64,000 bases of DNA from CAZUHB01 sp964620445 (GTDB lineage: Bacteria; Planctomycetota; B15-G4; CAYZWU01). The stretch is taken from assembly GCA_964620445.1 (NCBI GenBank), contig CAZUHB010000035.1, positions 1 through 64,000 of the forward strand. Direction: 5' to 3'. The position numbers and the translations under genes are program-made. This document shows positions 27,434-37,558 of this stretch, piece by piece. Numbering within the stretch: the stretch's first letter is position 1; every line of letters starts with the position of its first letter. The notes under the pieces are model-generated. The model was not told where the DNA came from, did not search any database, and saw only the letters and a list, made by a program, of their open reading frames with translations.

Positions 27434-28369
27434 ATGAAAAACAGGATCAAAGACGAGATTCTGGCGAGCGGTTTCGACCTGGCCGGTGTGGCCGCGGCCG
27501 ATCCGATCGGCGATGACTTCGCCCGCTACAACGAATGGCTTCTCCGCGGCGGCGCGGCCGGAATGGACTATTTGAAACGCCATGCGTCCCTCCGTCTCGA
27601 TCCCTCCTCCCTTCTCCCGGGAGCCCGCTCCGTGATCGTGGCCGCGGCTGCCTACGATCCGATCGTCCCGCCAGGACCCCTGGCCGCCTACGCGGTTCGG
27701 CGCGATTACCACGCTGTCTTCCGGGAGGCGCTCGAACCGGTCGCGGCCCTGATCGAATCGGCACGGCCCGGCGCGCGATGCCGCGTCACCGTCGACACCG
27801 CCCCACTACTCGAGCGGGCCTTCGGCCGGCGCGCCGGCATCGGCTGGATCGGGCGGTCGACAAACCTCGTCACGGAACGATTCGGCCCCTACGTGCTGCT
27901 CGCCGAGATCGTCACCACCGTGGAGCTCGAACCCGATCGCCCTGTCCCGTCCTCCTGCGGCGAATGCACGAACTGTCTCGACTCATGCCCCACGGGCGCA
28001 CTCGCGGCCCCTTTCAGGCTCGATGCACGCAAGTGTATCTCTTATCTCACCATTGAGAAAAAAGGTGAATTCACCCCCCACGAAAAGGCGCTCTTCGAAA
28101 GGGGACGCTCCCAGGATGCCCGGTCCACGGCTGCCCGCGCCTTCGGTTGCGATCTCTGCCTCGATGTCTGCCCCCACGCCGAAAAGCTCATCAAGGGAGA
28201 AATCACACCGAAGGGTCGCTTGCTGCCTCCCATCGAGACGCTCCGCGCGGCCGGCATCGGCGATCTGAGAGAACTCTGCAGGAGAGGATTCAAGAAAGGA
28301 TTCGGCGGGACGCCGATCCTCAGGGCGGGCAAGAAGGGACTGATCAGAAACATCGCGTTCCACCGGTGA
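27434..28369 (+). CDS. queG: Epoxyqueuosine reductase QueG
   Basis: A 311-residue cobalamin- and [4Fe-4S]-dependent enzyme that makes queuosine from epoxyqueuosine in tRNA. Seen: catalytic Asp in VDTAPLLER (Asp121), the GIGWIGRSTNLV segment, and two ferredoxin-type clusters: C175-x2-C178-x2-C181-x3-C185-P, then C201 and C239-x2-C242-x3-C246-P. It is shorter than E. coli QueG because the C-terminal HEAT-like extension is reduced. Monocistronic as far as can be seen; other queuosine genes are not in the window. Confidence 0.9.
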   Translation: MKNRIKDEILASGFDLAGVAAADPIGDDFARYNEWLLRGGAAGMDYLKRHASLRLDPSSLLPGARSVIVAAAAYDPIVPPGPLAAYAVRRDYHAVFREALEPVAALIESARPGARCRVTVDTAPLLERAFGRRAGIGWIGRSTNLVTERFGPYVLLAEIVTTVELEPDRPVPSSCGECTNCLDSCPTGALAAPFRLDARKCISYLTIEKKGEFTPHEKALFERGRSQDARSTAARAFGCDLCLDVCPHAEKLIKGEITPKGRLLPPIETLRAAGIGDLRELCRRGFKKGFGGTPILRAGKKGLIRNIAFHR

Positions 28370-28583
28370 AAGGCCTTTTTTTTGAACCGGCCGATCCTGT
28401 TCCCGTTGAATCATTTCCACGCGAATACCGATGCGTTCCGCGGCTCATTCCAGATAATTCTTTTTTCGCGCCCGCTCCGTTCCGTGGTACCTTTTGCCTG
28501 TTGCCTGGAGTTTTTTTTGCCGACGCGACGGCTGGAAGCCAAAGCGACGGCAGGAACCTCGTTTTTGATATCCGGAGACACGA

Positions 28584-29387
28584 ATGAAAATCTTCGACCC
28601 CCATATACACATGTATTCCAGAACCACTGACGACTACGAACGGATGGCGCTCGCCGGCATCAGGCGGATCGTCGAACCGGGAGGCTTCTGGCTCGGCAAT
28701 CTGAGAAAATACGCGGGCACCTTTTTCGACTATTTCGACCACCTCCTCCACTACGAGCACACGCGCGCCGCCGAATTCGGCATCATCCACCAGTGCACCA
28801 TCTCCATGAATCCCAAGGAAGCCAACAACGAAGCCCTGGCTGCCGAGGTCATGGAACGGATACCCGAGTTCCTCAAGAACGAGCGCGTCGTGGCCGTGGG
28901 CGAGATCGGTCTCGACCAGATCACCCCGGCAGAAGAAAAGATCTTCATCGAGCAGCTCGAGCTGGCCCGCAAGGTCGGCCTTCCGGCAGTGATCCACAGC
29001 CCGCACAACGACAAGAAACGAGGGATCGAACGGATCCTCGCCATCTTGAAGGAGCTCGACTACCCGCGGGACATGGCCGAGGTCGATCACAACACTGAGG
29101 AGACGATCGCGCTCACGAAAAACGCCGGGTACTGGGCCGGTCACACCGTTTACCTGATCAAGAAGCTGAGCCCCGAACGTGCCACGACCATCCTTCAGAA
29201 ATACGGAACGGACAGGATGCTGATCAACTCCTCGTCCGACTGGGGAGTGAGCGATCCGCTCGGCGTGCCGCGCACCGCCATGGTCATGCGCCAGCGCGGA
29301 TTCACCGAAGAGGAGATCCGCAAGGTCGTCTGGGAAAACCCTCATGAGTTCTACGCACAGTCAGGAAGGCTCATCAAAGAGGTTTGA
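28584..29387 (+). CDS. TatD-family metal-dependent hydrolase, EboB-like
   Basis: A 267-residue TIM-barrel amidohydrolase. Metal ligands and family marks: FDPHIHMYSR, VVAVGEIGLD, VIHSPHNDKK, the AEVDHNTEET strand and SSSDWGVSDPLGVPRT. The wording (NPKEANNE, SDWGVSDPL) matches the EboB branch of TatD proteins found in eboABCDEF clusters rather than the DNase TatD. No other ebo gene is nearby. The end overlaps the next gene by 44 nt in another frame. Substrate unknown. A poly-T run at 28376-28383 is the only mark in the 214-nt upstream gap. Confidence 0.8.
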   Translation: MKIFDPHIHMYSRTTDDYERMALAGIRRIVEPGGFWLGNLRKYAGTFFDYFDHLLHYEHTRAAEFGIIHQCTISMNPKEANNEALAAEVMERIPEFLKNERVVAVGEIGLDQITPAEEKIFIEQLELARKVGLPAVIHSPHNDKKRGIERILAILKELDYPRDMAEVDHNTEETIALTKNAGYWAGHTVYLIKKLSPERATTILQKYGTDRMLINSSSDWGVSDPLGVPRTAMVMRQRGFTEEEIRKVVWENPHEFYAQSGRLIKEV

Positions 29388-30495
29388 CGGACTCGATCTG
29401 GCCCGCGCTTTCGCTGTCTTCGGAATGATCATCGTCAACTTCAAGGTGGTCATGACCCTTGTCAGCGGCCCGGACGACATGTACGGCTACCTCCGTTTCA
29501 TCGGTGCGATCGAACGGCCTCCCAACCCGTTCTGGCTCGTCGCCTTCACCAAGGCCCTCGAAGGCAGGGCGGCGGCCACGTTCGTCACCCTCGCCGGCGC
29601 GGGCATCGGGATCATGGCCGCGCGGGCGATTCGCACCGGCCGGCTGGCTTCGATCAGGATCAGACTTCTCAAGCGATCTCTTTTTCTGCTCGCGGCCGGC
29701 CTCGCCTACATCACCCTCTGGCCGGGCGACATTCTTCACTACTACGGGGTGTACCTCGCCCTGGCCGTCCTGTTCCTCGCCGTATCGAACCGCACCCTCT
29801 GGTTCTCGGCCGTGCTCTCGGTGGCCGCTTTTCTCACCATGCTCGTGACTCTCGACTACGAAAAGTCGTGGAACTGGTACACCCTCGACTACGCTGATTT
29901 CTGGACACCTGCCGGTTTCGCGCGCAACACACTCTTCAACGGATTTCACCCTGTCCTCCCCTGGATCGCCTTCCTCTTCGTGGGAATCTGGCTCGGCCGG
30001 AGGCTCGCGGACGGTCAGCTGAACCTGAAAAAGGTTTTCTGGGTAGGTCTCGTCACAGCGATCGTCGCCGAGACGATTTCGAGATTGATCATTCGCGCCA
30101 CGAAAGCGAGCGCTCCGTCGATCGATCCGGAGATCGCCGAGGCGCTTTTCGGCACGGCGTCGATGCCGCCTTCACTGTTCTACATGCTCGGCGGAGGCGG
30201 AACGGCACTTGGCGTGATCTGCTTGAGCCTCGGTGTGGCGAAACGTTGGCCCGCTGCTTGGTGGGTGAAAACCCCGGCGGCAACGGGCCGGCTCGCGCTG
30301 ACCTTCTACGTGGCCCACGTCGTGGTCGGCATCGGCTTCCTCGGCGCGATCGGCCAACTCGAGGGCCGAACACTCACCTTCTCCGTCGCCTGCTCCGCGG
30401 CCTTCTGCGGTCTCAGCGTCCTCTTCGCCCTGCTCTGGACACGACGCTTCAGCCGCGGCCCCCTCGAATGGCTCATGCGAAAGCTGACCGGCTAA
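29344..30495 (+). CDS. DUF418/YeiB-type multi-pass membrane protein
   Basis: A 383-residue membrane protein with about nine to ten hydrophobic helices. It starts with the family hallmark RFDGLDLARAFAVFGMIIVNF and ends with SRGPLEWLMRKLTG, the DUF418 C-terminal signature. Relatives are called putative acyltransferase-like membrane proteins, but no activity is established. The start lies inside the TatD gene (44-nt overlap), and no later in-frame start precedes the hallmark. It converges with the GH2 gene; the two stop codons overlap at 30492-30495. Confidence 0.8.
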   Translation: MSSTHSQEGSSKRFDGLDLARAFAVFGMIIVNFKVVMTLVSGPDDMYGYLRFIGAIERPPNPFWLVAFTKALEGRAAATFVTLAGAGIGIMAARAIRTGRLASIRIRLLKRSLFLLAAGLAYITLWPGDILHYYGVYLALAVLFLAVSNRTLWFSAVLSVAAFLTMLVTLDYEKSWNWYTLDYADFWTPAGFARNTLFNGFHPVLPWIAFLFVGIWLGRRLADGQLNLKKVFWVGLVTAIVAETISRLIIRATKASAPSIDPEIAEALFGTASMPPSLFYMLGGGGTALGVICLSLGVAKRWPAAWWVKTPAATGRLALTFYVAHVVVGIGFLGAIGQLEGRTLTFSVACSAAFCGLSVLFALLWTRRFSRGPLEWLMRKLTG

Positions 30496-32738
30496 TCCTC
30501 GATCGCCGCGCGGCGGGTGAGGACGTCGCGGATCCGTTCCGGATTGAACTTCAGCTTCCGCTCGTACGTGTAGAGACCGTTCACCTCCTGCTCGATGTCG
30601 TAGAGCTGGGTGTAACAGAATCCGAAGAAGCGTGGATTGTCCATGAGCGCCGCGCAGAGCGCCTCGAACCGGTCGTAGAATTCCTCCACCGTCCCCGGAT
30701 CGTTGCCGTAACCCCATCCCGGCTTGCCCGGCCCCCACCGCGTACCGCCGAACTCGCTCACCATGAAGGGCTGCCCTCCATAGGGCGCGTCGGCAGCCGA
30801 GTTGTTCCAGGGTTCCCCGCCCCGTGCAAAGGACTCGAAGAGCCCGCGAAGCGCGGCCGCGTCCTGGCTGTAATTGTGGCAATCGTAAATATCGGTCTTC
30901 ACATGAACGTACCCGCTCGTATCGATCACCGGGCGCACAGGATCGGCCGCCACCGTTGCCAGGTAGGTATTGAGGATCCCCTGGCTGTACTGGGTCGCCG
31001 TGGTCTCGTTGAACGGACACCACCCCACGATCGACGGATGGTTGCGGTCGCGCGCCAGCGCCTCGAGCCACTCGGTCTGATGGTTGGCCAGGGCGCAGGG
31101 ATCGGAATGGTCGAGCCCCCAGTTCGGATACTCACCCCAGATCAGGTAGCCGAGCCGGTCGGCCCAGTAGAGGAATCGCGGCTCGAACAGCTTCATGTGC
31201 AACCTGGCGCCGTTGAATCCGAGCGCCATCGCCATCTCGATGTCGGCCACCAGGGCCTCGTCGGCAGGCGCCGTGTAGATTCCCGTCGGGTAGTACCCCT
31301 GGTCGAGCACGAGCCTCTGGAAAACGCTCCGTCCGTTGATCAGCACGCGCACGCCGTCGATCTCGATCGAGCGCAGCCCGAAATAGGTCTCCACGCTGTC
31401 GATCGTTTCGCCTTTCGACTCGACGCTGATCATGAGATCGTAGAGGCAGGGTTCCCCGGGATTCCAGAGCTTCACCTCGGCCAGCGGAATGGCCAGTTTC
31501 GTCCCACGCCAGCGCGCGGGCGCCGAGGCTTCGCCCATGGCGGCGCCGCCGAGATAGGCGGCGCAGCGAACGACAGCGCCCGCGGCCGCACCCTCGAGCT
31601 GGACGTTCACCAGCACCTGCTTTTGATCTGGGAGGCCCTCGATGCGGAGCGCTCTCACCCAGACGGCGGGCACCGGCTCGAGCCAGACGGTCTGCCAGAT
31701 TCCGGTGGTGCGCGTGTACACGCACCCGTGGCTCTCGAGCTTGCGCGACTGCTTGCCCGTGACCTGTTGCCCGCCGTCCATCAGGTCCTCGGCGAGAACG
31801 GTGATTCCCGCGTAACGATCGACGACAAAAGGGGTGATGTCGATGGAAAACGGGGTGAATCCGCCACGATGATGGCCCGCATTCCGGCCGTTGATCCAGA
31901 CGGTCGCATCGTAATCGACGGCGCCGAAATGGAGCATGATCCTCTGCCCGTCCCAGGACTCGGGAATCTGCACCCCGCGAAAATACCAGACCCGTCTCAA
32001 AAAATCGGTTTCACCGATACCCGAAAGCGAGCTCTCGGGCGCGAAGGGAACGGTGATGCTCCTGGCGAGCCGCTTGCCTCTGTGCAGCCCGCGCTCGAGT
32101 CCGGTGCCGTCGCGATCGATCTCGAATTCCCAGCTGCCGTTGAGATTGAGCCATCCGTTCCGCTTCAGCTGGGGTCGGGGATACTCCGGTCTCGGGATCA
32201 CATCGCCGGGCGGGGTCACCCTCGTTTCGCCCGCGTAAGATTCGAGGGAGATGTCGAGAAACTGCCCTCCTGTTCTCTGAACGCAGTGAGCGGCCACGAT
32301 GTTGCGCCCCGGCTCGAGAATGCCGTCGGAGCCGCATTCGAGATACTTCTGCCCGTAGCCGGTGATGTAACCGGCCGCCGCGACCGCCATTTTGCCATTG
32401 ACGAAGATCTCCACGTCCTCGTCGTGGCTGAATCTGAGCGCCGCCCACCAGGGTGATTCGGGCATGACCACGTCGAAGCGGACCCAGATCTCGGGTGTGT
32501 TCCAGGGAGTCTTCACACGCCCGCGCTGAAAGGCGGGCAGCTCCTGGCTGCCGAACCCGGGCGCGCCTTTCTGCCAGCTGCTGTCGTCGTATCCTGCCGC
32601 CGTCCAGTCGCCTGAAGGTTTTTCGAAAGTGTACCGCCAGATTCGTGTCGCGCTGTCCTCACCGGCGACACCGGGCGGGGACGACTGAAAAAAAGCGCCC
32701 ACCAAGAAAGCCCAAAATAGGATTCGGGATATCTGCAC
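30492..32738 (-). CDS. Exported glycoside hydrolase family 2 protein
   Basis: A 748-residue GH2 enzyme (beta-galactosidase, glucuronidase or mannosidase type). N-terminal signal peptide, then a jelly-roll domain of the DUF-type sugar-binding fold (~30-170), a GH2 N-terminal sandwich (RRVWYFRGVQIPESW, VWINGRNAGHHRGGFTPF), the immunoglobulin-like domain, and a TIM barrel. The acid/base is Glu in GWCPFNETT; the nucleophile is Glu in MVSEFGG. GTG start with GGAG 9 nt upstream. Specific sugar cannot be told. Likely degrades polysaccharides in the periplasm. Confidence 0.9.
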   Translation of the reverse strand: MQISRILFWAFLVGAFFQSSPPGVAGEDSATRIWRYTFEKPSGDWTAAGYDDSSWQKGAPGFGSQELPAFQRGRVKTPWNTPEIWVRFDVVMPESPWWAALRFSHDEDVEIFVNGKMAVAAAGYITGYGQKYLECGSDGILEPGRNIVAAHCVQRTGGQFLDISLESYAGETRVTPPGDVIPRPEYPRPQLKRNGWLNLNGSWEFEIDRDGTGLERGLHRGKRLARSITVPFAPESSLSGIGETDFLRRVWYFRGVQIPESWDGQRIMLHFGAVDYDATVWINGRNAGHHRGGFTPFSIDITPFVVDRYAGITVLAEDLMDGGQQVTGKQSRKLESHGCVYTRTTGIWQTVWLEPVPAVWVRALRIEGLPDQKQVLVNVQLEGAAAGAVVRCAAYLGGAAMGEASAPARWRGTKLAIPLAEVKLWNPGEPCLYDLMISVESKGETIDSVETYFGLRSIEIDGVRVLINGRSVFQRLVLDQGYYPTGIYTAPADEALVADIEMAMALGFNGARLHMKLFEPRFLYWADRLGYLIWGEYPNWGLDHSDPCALANHQTEWLEALARDRNHPSIVGWCPFNETTATQYSQGILNTYLATVAADPVRPVIDTSGYVHVKTDIYDCHNYSQDAAALRGLFESFARGGEPWNNSAADAPYGGQPFMVSEFGGTRWGPGKPGWGYGNDPGTVEEFYDRFEALCAALMDNPRFFGFCYTQLYDIEQEVNGLYTYERKLKFNPERIRDVLTRRAAIED

Positions 32739-32954
32739 CGTGTTTTTCTCCTAACGTTGTGGAAGAAATCGCTATCGAATCGTGCCAGTATGCGTTTTTC
32801 ACATGGCAGACTTCAAGACAGGAGATCGACTTGACAGGCGGGGGCGCGTTGCATTCCAGATCGCCACTCGCCACAATTGACGGTCCGATCGGGCGCCTCT
32901 CCGTGCGGGGCGGGCTTGATCGGCCAGACCGGAAAGGAGAGAGACGAGACCGCC

Positions 32955-34559
32955 ATGAGTTCCCGAGGCATCGCATACGATCCGAAAATGAACCTCTTTG
33001 CCATCCTCGATCACGCGATGGCAAATTATCCTTCCAGACGGGCGATCAACTGCGGCGCGCAATCGTCCACCTATGCCGAGTTCGCGCGCCGGACCCGCAA
33101 CCTGGTGAACGTCCTGCAGGAGCTCGGGATCGGCCCGGGAGGAGCCCTCGCCATGCTCCACCGGAACTGTCACCTGATGCTGGAGGCCTACTTCGCGGCA
33201 GCGGCCGCGGGCGCTTTCTTCGTCCCCCTGAACACGCGCCTCTCGCCGGCCGAGATCGCCGCCATCGTGAAGGACAGCGCGGCGAGCGTTCTCATCGCGG
33301 AGCCGCTATTCGAAGACAAGGCTCGCGCGGCGCTCGACGAGATCGCCCCGGCGGCGCGCCCCGAGCTGGTCGCCAGCTACGGCCCCGCGGCCGACTCGAT
33401 CGACAGCCGGATTCGAAACAGATCGTCGCGGCCGTTCGGCGGCGATTTCCCGGCGGGAGGCGCGGACCCGGCCCAGCTCTACTACACGAGCGGTACCACT
33501 GGAGTGTCGAAAGGCGTGATCCTCACTCACGCCAACGTTGCCTCCCACGCCGCCGCGGCGATCGAGAACCTCGAGATCACGGAGAAGGACGTCTGGCTCC
33601 ACGCCGCTCCGCTCTTCCATCTCGCCGACGCCTGGGCCACGTGGGCGATCACCTGGACGGGCGGCTGCCACGTGATCGTCCCCGAATTCGACGAGGACGA
33701 GGTTCTCCACACGATCGCCAACGAGGGGGTGACCATCACCAACCTGATCCCCACCATGCTCAACCGGCTCGTCCGCCACGGTGCGGCTGACCGGCAAAAG
33801 CTGAAGAGCATGCGGCGCATCATGAGCGGCGGCGCCCCGATGGCGCTCGAACTCCTCAAGAAGATCGAGGAGCTCTTTCCCTGCGAATACGTCCAGACCT
33901 ACGGTCTCACCGAGACGAGCCCGTTCCTGACCCTCTCGCTCCCCACCGACTCCGTGCGCTCCCTGCCCGCGGCCGAGCAGCAAAGATACCGGGCCATGAC
34001 AGGGAGACCGATGGCCGGTGTGGAGGTCAAGGTCGTCGACGCTTCAGGGCGCACCGTGCCCAACGACGGCAGGACCGTGGGCGAAATCGTGGCGCGCGGC
34101 CCCTGGGTGACACCGGGTTACTTCAAGCGTCCCGACGAGACCGAACGCGCGTTCCGCGACGGGTGGTTCCACACGGGAGACCTGGCCCACGTGGAAGCCG
34201 AGGGTTACCTCTCGATCGTGGACCGCATCAAGGACGTGATCAACACGGGCGGCGAGATCGTCTATTCCACCGAGGTGGAGAACGCCCTTTTCGCCCACCG
34301 TGCCGTGCGCGATGTGGCTGTCTTTGCCGTTCCCGACAGGGAGTGGGGCGAGGCGGTCATGGCGTCCGTCGTGCTCGATCCCGCGGCAACGGCGCACCGC
34401 GGCGACCTGATCGACTTCTGTCGCGACCGGCTCGCGGCATACAAGGTCCCCTCCCGGATCGACTTCGTCGACGAACTGCCGAAAACAGGGTCGGGTAAAA
34501 TCGACAAGAAGGCCTTGAGAGAACCCTGGTGGCGCGGCAGGGAAAAGCGCATCCAGTGA
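32955..34559 (+). CDS. Acyl-CoA synthetase (AMP-forming)
   Basis: A 534-residue class I adenylate-forming enzyme activating a carboxylic acid to its CoA thioester. Motifs: P-loop YYTSGTTGVSKG, YGLTETSP, the hinge region GWFHTGDLAH...DRIKD, and the C-terminal catalytic Lys in PKTGSGKIDKKAL. The start at 32955 (MSSRGIAYDPKMNL) follows a GGAGAG region; the longer frame from 32877 has no family similarity. Relatives act on medium/long-chain fatty acids. It stands alone, divergent from GH2. Confidence 0.88.
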   Translation: MSSRGIAYDPKMNLFAILDHAMANYPSRRAINCGAQSSTYAEFARRTRNLVNVLQELGIGPGGALAMLHRNCHLMLEAYFAAAAAGAFFVPLNTRLSPAEIAAIVKDSAASVLIAEPLFEDKARAALDEIAPAARPELVASYGPAADSIDSRIRNRSSRPFGGDFPAGGADPAQLYYTSGTTGVSKGVILTHANVASHAAAAIENLEITEKDVWLHAAPLFHLADAWATWAITWTGGCHVIVPEFDEDEVLHTIANEGVTITNLIPTMLNRLVRHGAADRQKLKSMRRIMSGGAPMALELLKKIEELFPCEYVQTYGLTETSPFLTLSLPTDSVRSLPAAEQQRYRAMTGRPMAGVEVKVVDASGRTVPNDGRTVGEIVARGPWVTPGYFKRPDETERAFRDGWFHTGDLAHVEAEGYLSIVDRIKDVINTGGEIVYSTEVENALFAHRAVRDVAVFAVPDREWGEAVMASVVLDPAATAHRGDLIDFCRDRLAAYKVPSRIDFVDELPKTGSGKIDKKALREPWWRGREKRIQ

Positions 34560-34603
34560 CCGAGATCACAAAGTGAACGAAATCACGGAGTGATCGGATT
34601 CGA

Positions 34604-37537
34604 TCAACGATCGGATTCGATGTCGCCCTTCTCTTTCTCGAGGCCGAGTTCGACGCGCGCCCTGTGCCGCACCATGTCGACGAGACCCCCTTCTTCGACG
34701 AGCCGCTGCGACCGGGAATAGATCTCCTCGGCCCTGTCGAGATACTCCCTCCCCTTGAGCCGGTCGCTCTCGTCCCCCCCCTCTGTCTCCGCCAGTCTGC
34801 AGTGGGCCATCGCGAGAAGGTACAGGTCGCGAACCTCCTCGGGCCAGTGAAACTTCTGCACGTCGTCCGGCCAGAATTTCGCACGAGTGGCGATCGCCTG
34901 CTCGAGGCTGTCGATCGCGTTTCGGCAATCCCCCTTGAGAAGAGCCGCGGCTCCGATGGAGCTGAAGATGACCGGAGAGTTCCCGTCGTTGTTCTCGAAA
35001 CCGGCCGATTCTGCCAGCCCCTTGACGATCCTGCGCACCCCTTTTTGATAGTCCGGTCCCTCGATGATCTCGGGCGGGAAAGCGGCGATCATGATGCAGG
35101 CCAGACTCTGGTTGCGGGGAGATTGGGACGCCGACTCGACGAGCCGCCAGATATTGTTGAGCGCCGAGGAATACTTCTTCTGCGCCGTATGGGCCAGGGC
35201 GCACACGAGAAAGGCGGACGCATAGTATGTCGGTCTTCTCACCTGTTCTTCTCTGTTGCGCCGCCGGTCCTTCGCGCGATTGGCCTCGCCGATCGCTTGA
35301 CCCGGTTTCCGGTCTTCGATCAGGAGCAAGGCCTTGGCCACGTGCAGCGGTGGATCGGCCGGCATCAGCGCCAGACCCTCGTCGATCCATTCGAACGCCT
35401 CGACGAGGTCTCCCTGCCTGGCGTACACCATTCCGATCCCCTTCTTGATGTTGTGCGCGTTGGGATCGCCCTCGGCCCTCAGCTCTCCGGCCGTCGACGC
35501 GTCTTCGAAGAACTCCATCGCCTCCGGTGTGCGGCCCGTCAGAAGCGCGACCTGTCCCAGCGTGGTGTAGATCATCGGGTAGGGCTGGTTGCCCGTGAGC
35601 CGCTGCGCGTCGAGGAGCAGCTTCCGGCTCCTGCCGAGAAGCTGAAAGGTGTCGTAGTGTCGCGCGTAAAAGAAGTAGACCCGTGCGAGAAATGTGAGCG
35701 CAACAACGCTGTCCGGCCGTTCCTCGAGGACCCTCTCCAAATGGCGGATCGCCTTTTCGAACGATGTCCTCTCCCCCCCCAGGTGAAGCCGCCTGAAAAG
35801 CGTCAGGCCGAGACAGAGGTCGGCCAGATAGTGCTTCTCGTTAATCTTGAGCGGTTTTCGAAACCACGGCTCAGCCTCCTCGTCGCCGGGCGTGTTCCTC
35901 TGATATCGCCAGAATAGCGTCTTCGGCGACAGGGGGTCGAAGGTTCCCGCTTGCGACAGATTCTCCTCGGCCCGCGCAACGAGCGATTCCTTCTCACCCG
36001 ACACCGGATCGATCGACTCGGCTCTCCGCAGCTGGGCAACCGCGAGCAGGTAGCGGGCCTCGCGCTCCAAGGCGCCGTGCCCGCTCCCGCGGCTCTTGGA
36101 CAGACAGGCATCGAGCGAATCGATCGCATTCTCGTACTGCTGCGATTCGATGTGGCAGATGGCCAGTGCCATATCGCCGCTCGGGTCTCGCAGATCGGCC
36201 TCGAGGCACCAGCGGCACATCGTCTCGAATCGAAAATCCAATCCCATCGCCTCGCCGGCGAGGTTGTAGCGCGATTCGGCAAGCGCGTATTCACGCTCCC
36301 GCTGGCCGGAAACGACAAAAGCCAGGATCGCCATCGACAAGGCCGCCACGAGGAGCGCGCCGAGAGTGACCGATGCGAGCTTGTGTCTCCTGAGCACCGA
36401 AAAGCTCTTGCGCCAGAGCCCTGCCGGTTTCGTGAGGATCGACTCGCCCGCGAGAAAACGGCGGAGTTCGCCCGCCAACTCGGCCATCGTCTGGTACCGG
36501 TGGTCCGGATCCTTCTCCATCGCTTTCCGGCAGATCAGCGAGAGAGCGCGCGGAAGGCGGGCATCGACCTTTTGCAGATCCTTGGCCTCGTGGAGCTGAA
36601 TCTTTCGCAAGATCTGGTGCGATGTTTCCGCCTCGAAGGGACGCTCGAGGGTCAGCGCCTCGTAGAGGGTCACGCCGAGAGAAAATATATCCGTCCTGTG
36701 GTCGATGCCTTTCCGGCCGGGTACGACCTGCTCGGGAGACATGTAATAAGGCGTCCCGGCGAAATCTCCCGAGCGGGAGAGGGCCAGGGCGTCCCCCATC
36801 TTGGCCAGGCCGAAATCGCTGATCTTGGGCTGGCCGTCCCTGTCGATCAGAATATTGGAAGGCTTCACGTCGCGGTGGATCACATTCGAGTCATGGGCGT
36901 GCTGCAGCGCCGCGGCGGCGCTGGCGATGAGCTCGGCCGTTTTGCGAAAGTACCCCCGAGGGAGGTCGCCCTCGGCGCGGAGTTCGTCGATATGATCGGC
37001 CAGGGATCGCTCTCCCTCGACCAGCTCGGCGGCGATGTAGTAGAAGCCGTCCTGCTCGCCCACGTCGAAAATGGAAATGACGCCGGGGTGATTCTGCCGT
37101 CCCGCCGCCTCCGCCTCCCTCTTGAACTTGAGGATCGCTTTTTCCGACAGGGCCAGCTGGGGCGCCAGAACCTTGAGTGCCACGCGACGGTTGAGACGGA
37201 TCTGCTCCGCCTCGTACACATTCGCCATCCCGCCCGAACCGATGTGGCGTATGATCCTGAAATCGCCGAGCACGCGCGGACAGCCGAAAAGACTGGAGTC
37301 GCCGACATCCCCCTCGTCTGACCGCTCCCGCTGGTGTTTCAGATTTCCCAGCCACTCGAAAACCATTCCGATCTCATCGGTCAGATCGGGATGTTGGCGC
37401 AGGAACTCCTTCTCGTCCAGATCCTCTCCCGCCTCGAGGCGCTCCTGGAATTCCTCGAGCGCTCTCTCCGTTGCCTCGAAAGAGCGATTCGTCTCTTCCG
37501 GCCCGTTAATGTTTTCCTTGGACGGTTCGGTTGCCAT
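34604..37537 (-). CDS. Hanks-type Ser/Thr protein kinase with TPR sensor region
   Basis: A 977-residue membrane kinase. An acidic N-terminal segment (~1-90, with FLRQHPDLTDE) is followed by the kinase domain (~91-370): glycine loop GSGGMANVYEA, VALK, HRDVKPSN, DFGLAK, and YMSPEQ in the activation segment. A membrane helix (~385-408) leads to ~550 residues of TPR-like repeats, presumably outside the membrane. This layout is typical of planctomycete-like and myxobacterial kinases. It is third in an operon after the sulfatase-like and metalloprotease genes (21-nt gap), which may link it to envelope signals. Confidence 0.92.
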   Translation of the reverse strand: MATEPSKENINGPEETNRSFEATERALEEFQERLEAGEDLDEKEFLRQHPDLTDEIGMVFEWLGNLKHQRERSDEGDVGDSSLFGCPRVLGDFRIIRHIGSGGMANVYEAEQIRLNRRVALKVLAPQLALSEKAILKFKREAEAAGRQNHPGVISIFDVGEQDGFYYIAAELVEGERSLADHIDELRAEGDLPRGYFRKTAELIASAAAALQHAHDSNVIHRDVKPSNILIDRDGQPKISDFGLAKMGDALALSRSGDFAGTPYYMSPEQVVPGRKGIDHRTDIFSLGVTLYEALTLERPFEAETSHQILRKIQLHEAKDLQKVDARLPRALSLICRKAMEKDPDHRYQTMAELAGELRRFLAGESILTKPAGLWRKSFSVLRRHKLASVTLGALLVAALSMAILAFVVSGQREREYALAESRYNLAGEAMGLDFRFETMCRWCLEADLRDPSGDMALAICHIESQQYENAIDSLDACLSKSRGSGHGALEREARYLLAVAQLRRAESIDPVSGEKESLVARAEENLSQAGTFDPLSPKTLFWRYQRNTPGDEEAEPWFRKPLKINEKHYLADLCLGLTLFRRLHLGGERTSFEKAIRHLERVLEERPDSVVALTFLARVYFFYARHYDTFQLLGRSRKLLLDAQRLTGNQPYPMIYTTLGQVALLTGRTPEAMEFFEDASTAGELRAEGDPNAHNIKKGIGMVYARQGDLVEAFEWIDEGLALMPADPPLHVAKALLLIEDRKPGQAIGEANRAKDRRRNREEQVRRPTYYASAFLVCALAHTAQKKYSSALNNIWRLVESASQSPRNQSLACIMIAAFPPEIIEGPDYQKGVRRIVKGLAESAGFENNDGNSPVIFSSIGAAALLKGDCRNAIDSLEQAIATRAKFWPDDVQKFHWPEEVRDLYLLAMAHCRLAETEGGDESDRLKGREYLDRAEEIYSRSQRLVEEGGLVDMVRHRARVELGLEKEKGDIESDR

Positions 37538-37558
37538 CAGCCTCCTCTACCCCGAGAA

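Noticed and set aside
34592..34621. 13-bp direct repeat (GATCGGATTCGAT twice, 17 nt apart) at the kinase stop
   Set aside because: Only two copies, no link to the GACC/GGTC family; likely local duplication.
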